Of a stretch of DNA of 6,473 nucleotides, positions 4,706 to 6,473 are shown in pieces; positions within the stretch are counted from its first letter, which is position 1, and each line of letters starts with the position of its first letter. A program made the position numbers and the translations under genes. A model generated the notes under the pieces. It was not told where the DNA came from and ran no database searches. It worked only from the letters and a program-made list of their open reading frames with translations. This DNA is from Microcaldota archaeon (GTDB taxonomy: Archaea; Micrarchaeota; Micrarchaeia; Norongarragalinales; UBA8480). The DNA lies in assembly GCA_023246885.1 (NCBI GenBank), contig JAHFHN010000048.1, positions 1-6,473 of the forward strand, read 5' to 3'.

Positions 4706-5962
4706 TTAATACTTTACAATAATTTTGTCTTCAAATGAGGCTAAGTAATCTAGTGGAATGTCGAACTTTTGTTCGTTTGGCGTTGCAATTATGATTGTTC
4801 CTTTTTTGCGGTTTACGCCAAGTACTTTGCCAACTGTTGCGCCAACTTCAGTGAATACTGTTTTGCCTTCAATGTGCATTTTTGCAATTAAACTTATTTT
4901 GAACTCGCGTGCTAAGTAAAGTAGAAGTAGCATGAGTACGATTACAAGTAGGAGTGTGGTGAAGAATTCTGCAAATCCAATTGTTCCAAGTACCCATTCA
5001 GCTGCATTGGAGAACAGTAACCACATTAGGATAACTGAGCCAAAGTAAGTTAAGTACTGTGGTAAAATATAGTATTTTTTTTCGCTTGCTGCTTCTATGA
5101 ATTTACCTGCAATTACGAGTAAAATTGCTGGTGCAAGTAGTAAAAGTAAATCTTTTTCAAATCCAGCTGCTAGTTTGGCTATGTCGGTTATTCCTGCTAA
5201 TCGCATTGCGGATATGCGTGAGAAGCCAAGCCAAATTGAAACTGCAGCAAGTGGAATTGCTCCAAAGTAAAAGATGAAACCGAGTTTACTAAATGAGACT
5301 TCAAAGTCGTGTAATCCGCGTAGAACTCTATCTTCTATGCCTGTTCCTTTTAGTATCAAGTATGCGCCGAGTATGCCGATGAAAACTTTTAAGCCAACTA
5401 CTTCTGAAAACGCGAATAGCAGTAATGCTATTCCTGGTATGCCGAACACTATGCGTGCATAGTGTGGGTCTTTTAGTTTGTCTAAAATTGTGAAGTAAGT
5501 GTTTTCTAGTTCTTTTGCTTGTTTTATTGTTAGCCTGCGTACTTCGTTTATTTTTACGCGTGATTGAATTAGGGGTAATACTTGATCGTCGCTTGCTCCA
5601 TCTGAAATTAATACGCATGCATCTGGTTTGAATTTGGCAATTATGTCTTCAAGTTGCCTTACCACTTCGCGAGTAGCTGCAAAACCGAGTTTTTTATCTC
5701 CAGTTAGCGTGGCAACTTCAACAAGGTATTCTGTTGACAATTCATTTGCCGCTCGAACTGCTTCAAACATCGCATTTGCATCTGAGTCAGTTGGGTCAGC
5801 CAAAGCTAGCTTAGACGCTGCTTCAGTACAGTTCTTCTTACCTATTACGGGTCCTCTTACTTTGCCTTTTTCGAACAAGTCGTTGTCAATGTCGATGTTC
5901 AGCACAAGTAAGCGGTTAGCTTCTTTTGCCATGTTATCTAGAATTTTGGGGTTTCCAACCAT
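4706..5962 (-). CDS. DUF373 family membrane protein with C-terminal barrel-like domain
   Basis: The 418-residue product matches the archaeal DUF373 family. A cytoplasmic N-terminal domain (about 17-155) has LLVLNIDIDNDL (18-29), GPVIGKKNCTEAASKLALAD (37-56), VATLTGDKKLG (83-93), CVLISDGASDDQVLPLIQSR (116-135) and VRRLTIKQAKELENTYF (141-157). Six predicted membrane helices follow (about 170-187, 189-205, 226-247, 270-287, 300-319 and 326-350). Residues about 360-418 form a soluble, strand-rich tail (KTVFTEVGATVGKVLGV, then IPLDYLASFEDKIIV) that looks like a PRC-barrel-type fold; this is inference. The family's biochemical role is unknown. The acidic DIDND and SDGASDD motifs suggest a metal or nucleotide site, but that is speculative. 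The ATG at 5962 is well supported by AAGGAG (5971-5976, minus) at about 8 nt. It heads a likely operon with the deoxyribosyltransferase-like gene and diverges from the SPFH gene. Confidence 0.9.
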   Translation of the reverse strand: MVGNPKILDNMAKEANRLLVLNIDIDNDLFEKGKVRGPVIGKKNCTEAASKLALADPTDSDANAMFEAVRAANELSTEYLVEVATLTGDKKLGFAATREVVRQLEDIIAKFKPDACVLISDGASDDQVLPLIQSRVKINEVRRLTIKQAKELENTYFTILDKLKDPHYARIVFGIPGIALLLFAFSEVVGLKVFIGILGAYLILKGTGIEDRVLRGLHDFEVSFSKLGFIFYFGAIPLAAVSIWLGFSRISAMRLAGITDIAKLAAGFEKDLLLLLAPAILLVIAGKFIEAASEKKYYILPQYLTYFGSVILMWLLFSNAAEWVLGTIGFAEFFTTLLLVIVLMLLLLYLAREFKISLIAKMHIEGKTVFTEVGATVGKVLGVNRKKGTIIIATPNEQKFDIPLDYLASFEDKIIVKY

Positions 5963-6054
5963 TTAAACATCTCCTTAGCTAGGCGAGTCAAAAAGCAGCG
6001 AATGTATTATAAACTTGAATTTTCCATGTTTTACAACTAGTAAGTGGTTACATT
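5963..6054. promoter_or_regulatory. Divergent promoter between the DUF373 operon and the SPFH gene
   Basis: The 92-bp gap has one near-palindromic TATA element at 6006-6013 (ATTATAAA on the plus strand, TTTATAAT on the minus strand). On the minus strand it predicts a start near 5983 and a 20-nt leader that includes the AAGGAG site. On the plus strand it predicts a start near 6036 and a leader of about 18 nt before the ATG at 6055. No second TATA box of similar quality is seen, so both genes may depend on it. Confidence 0.5.
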
Positions 6055-6473
6055 ATGGTTCATAGGGAAGTTGTGGTTTTTGTATCGATTGTCCTGCTAA
6101 TCATAGCGGTTCTCTCTGCTATTTTCTTCTTTCACCTTTCACCATTCTGGATAATTGCGCTTACGCTATTCGTATTGGCTGCTTCGTTTTTGTCTCCGCG
6201 TTTAATTGAATTTAAGGAATTTGAGCGCGGTGTGATGTTTCGTTTTGGTAAATTTCACAAGGTAGGTGGCCCGGGTTGGGTTTGGACGTGGCCTGCTTTT
6301 GAAAATACTATTGTAACCGACATGCGTGTATCAACTATTGACCTTCCAGCTCAAGATGTAATTACGCGTGACGATGTTGAAATCAAAGTAGATGCAATTA
6401 TTTACGCAAAAATAGTTGATCCAAAAAAGGCAGTTGTTGAAGTTAAAGATTTCAAAGCAGCTATGCGTGAATT
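6055..6473 (+). CDS. Stomatin/SPFH-domain membrane protein (cut by window edge)
   Basis: The ATG at 6055 opens a frame that runs off the window after 139 codons. Two hydrophobic segments come first (about 5-27 and 30-47). The start of an SPFH/band-7 domain follows: FERGVMFRFGKF (56-67), GGPGWVWTWPAFENTIVTDM (71-90), then STIDLPAQDVITRDDVEIKV and DAIIYAKIVDPKKAVVEV. These match the classical prokaryotic stomatin pattern. Such proteins form oligomers at the membrane, often with an NfeD partner or a membrane protease, and organise or protect membrane complexes. The usual nfeD partner is not in the window; it could lie just downstream. The Shine-Dalgarno is weak (AGTGG about 8 nt before the ATG). 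No better in-frame start was seen upstream. Only the N-terminal half is visible. Confidence 0.9.
   Translation, partial: MVHREVVVFVSIVLLIIAVLSAIFFFHLSPFWIIALTLFVLAASFLSPRLIEFKEFERGVMFRFGKFHKVGGPGWVWTWPAFENTIVTDMRVSTIDLPAQDVITRDDVEIKVDAIIYAKIVDPKKAVVEVKDFKAAMRE

Noticed and set aside
5328..5618. 96-codon minus-strand frame inside the DUF373 gene in another frame
   Set aside because: Its composition is extremely rich in Arg, Ser and Thr, as expected from a shifted reading of the DUF373 codons, and it has no family features.
1..6473. CRISPR array, insertion sequence or toxin-antitoxin system
   Set aside because: No repeated spacer pattern, no transposase or terminal repeats, and no recognisable toxin or antitoxin pair were found on reading both strands.

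Overview
The window looks archaeal. Four things point that way: the N-terminus of GatD (archaea-specific GatDE tRNA amidotransferase), a DUF373 membrane protein (an essentially archaeal family), a stand-alone archaeal-type Elp3, and AT-rich TATA boxes about 25 bp ahead of likely transcription starts, with T-run terminators. Shine-Dalgarno motifs (AAGGAG, GGTGA) occur at some genes, and at least one gene looks leaderless. The DNA is moderately AT-rich and compactly coded. The lineage cannot be fixed from the sequence; a euryarchaeote or a DPANN-type archaeon would both fit.

Layout. Positions 1-236 (minus) hold the start of gatD, cut by the window edge. It diverges from a VIT1/CCC1-family iron/manganese transporter (364-1092, plus). 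That gene converges on elp3 (1150-2691, minus), the radical-SAM/GNAT enzyme of wobble-uridine tRNA modification. Upstream of elp3, in the same direction, lies a cysteine-free exported beta-sandwich protein (2790-3611, minus). Then come about 660 bp with no confident protein gene. At the right end, a deoxyribosyltransferase-like protein (4271-4690, minus) sits 15 bp behind a six-helix DUF373 protein (4706-5962, minus), apparently as one operon. The operon diverges from a stomatin/SPFH gene (6055 to the window end, plus), and the two may share one near-palindromic TATA element.

The gene-poor stretch (3612-4270) is the least explained part. It holds two adjacent perfect inverted repeats (3707-3739 and 3743-3760). 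It also has the best TATA box of the window (3856-3863), pointing at a segment of about 110 nt with paired purine and pyrimidine tracts and a 16S-tail-like GGATTGCCTCCTT motif. This could be a small structured RNA. A 33-codon open frame at its right end (4137-4238, minus) has a suitably placed TATA box and a T-run.

Functionally, gatD and elp3 serve translation (tRNA charging and tRNA modification), VIT handles metal homeostasis, and the DUF373 and SPFH genes are membrane proteins. I see no mobile element, CRISPR array, tRNA or rRNA, and no clear multi-gene novel system. The RNA candidate is the best lead.
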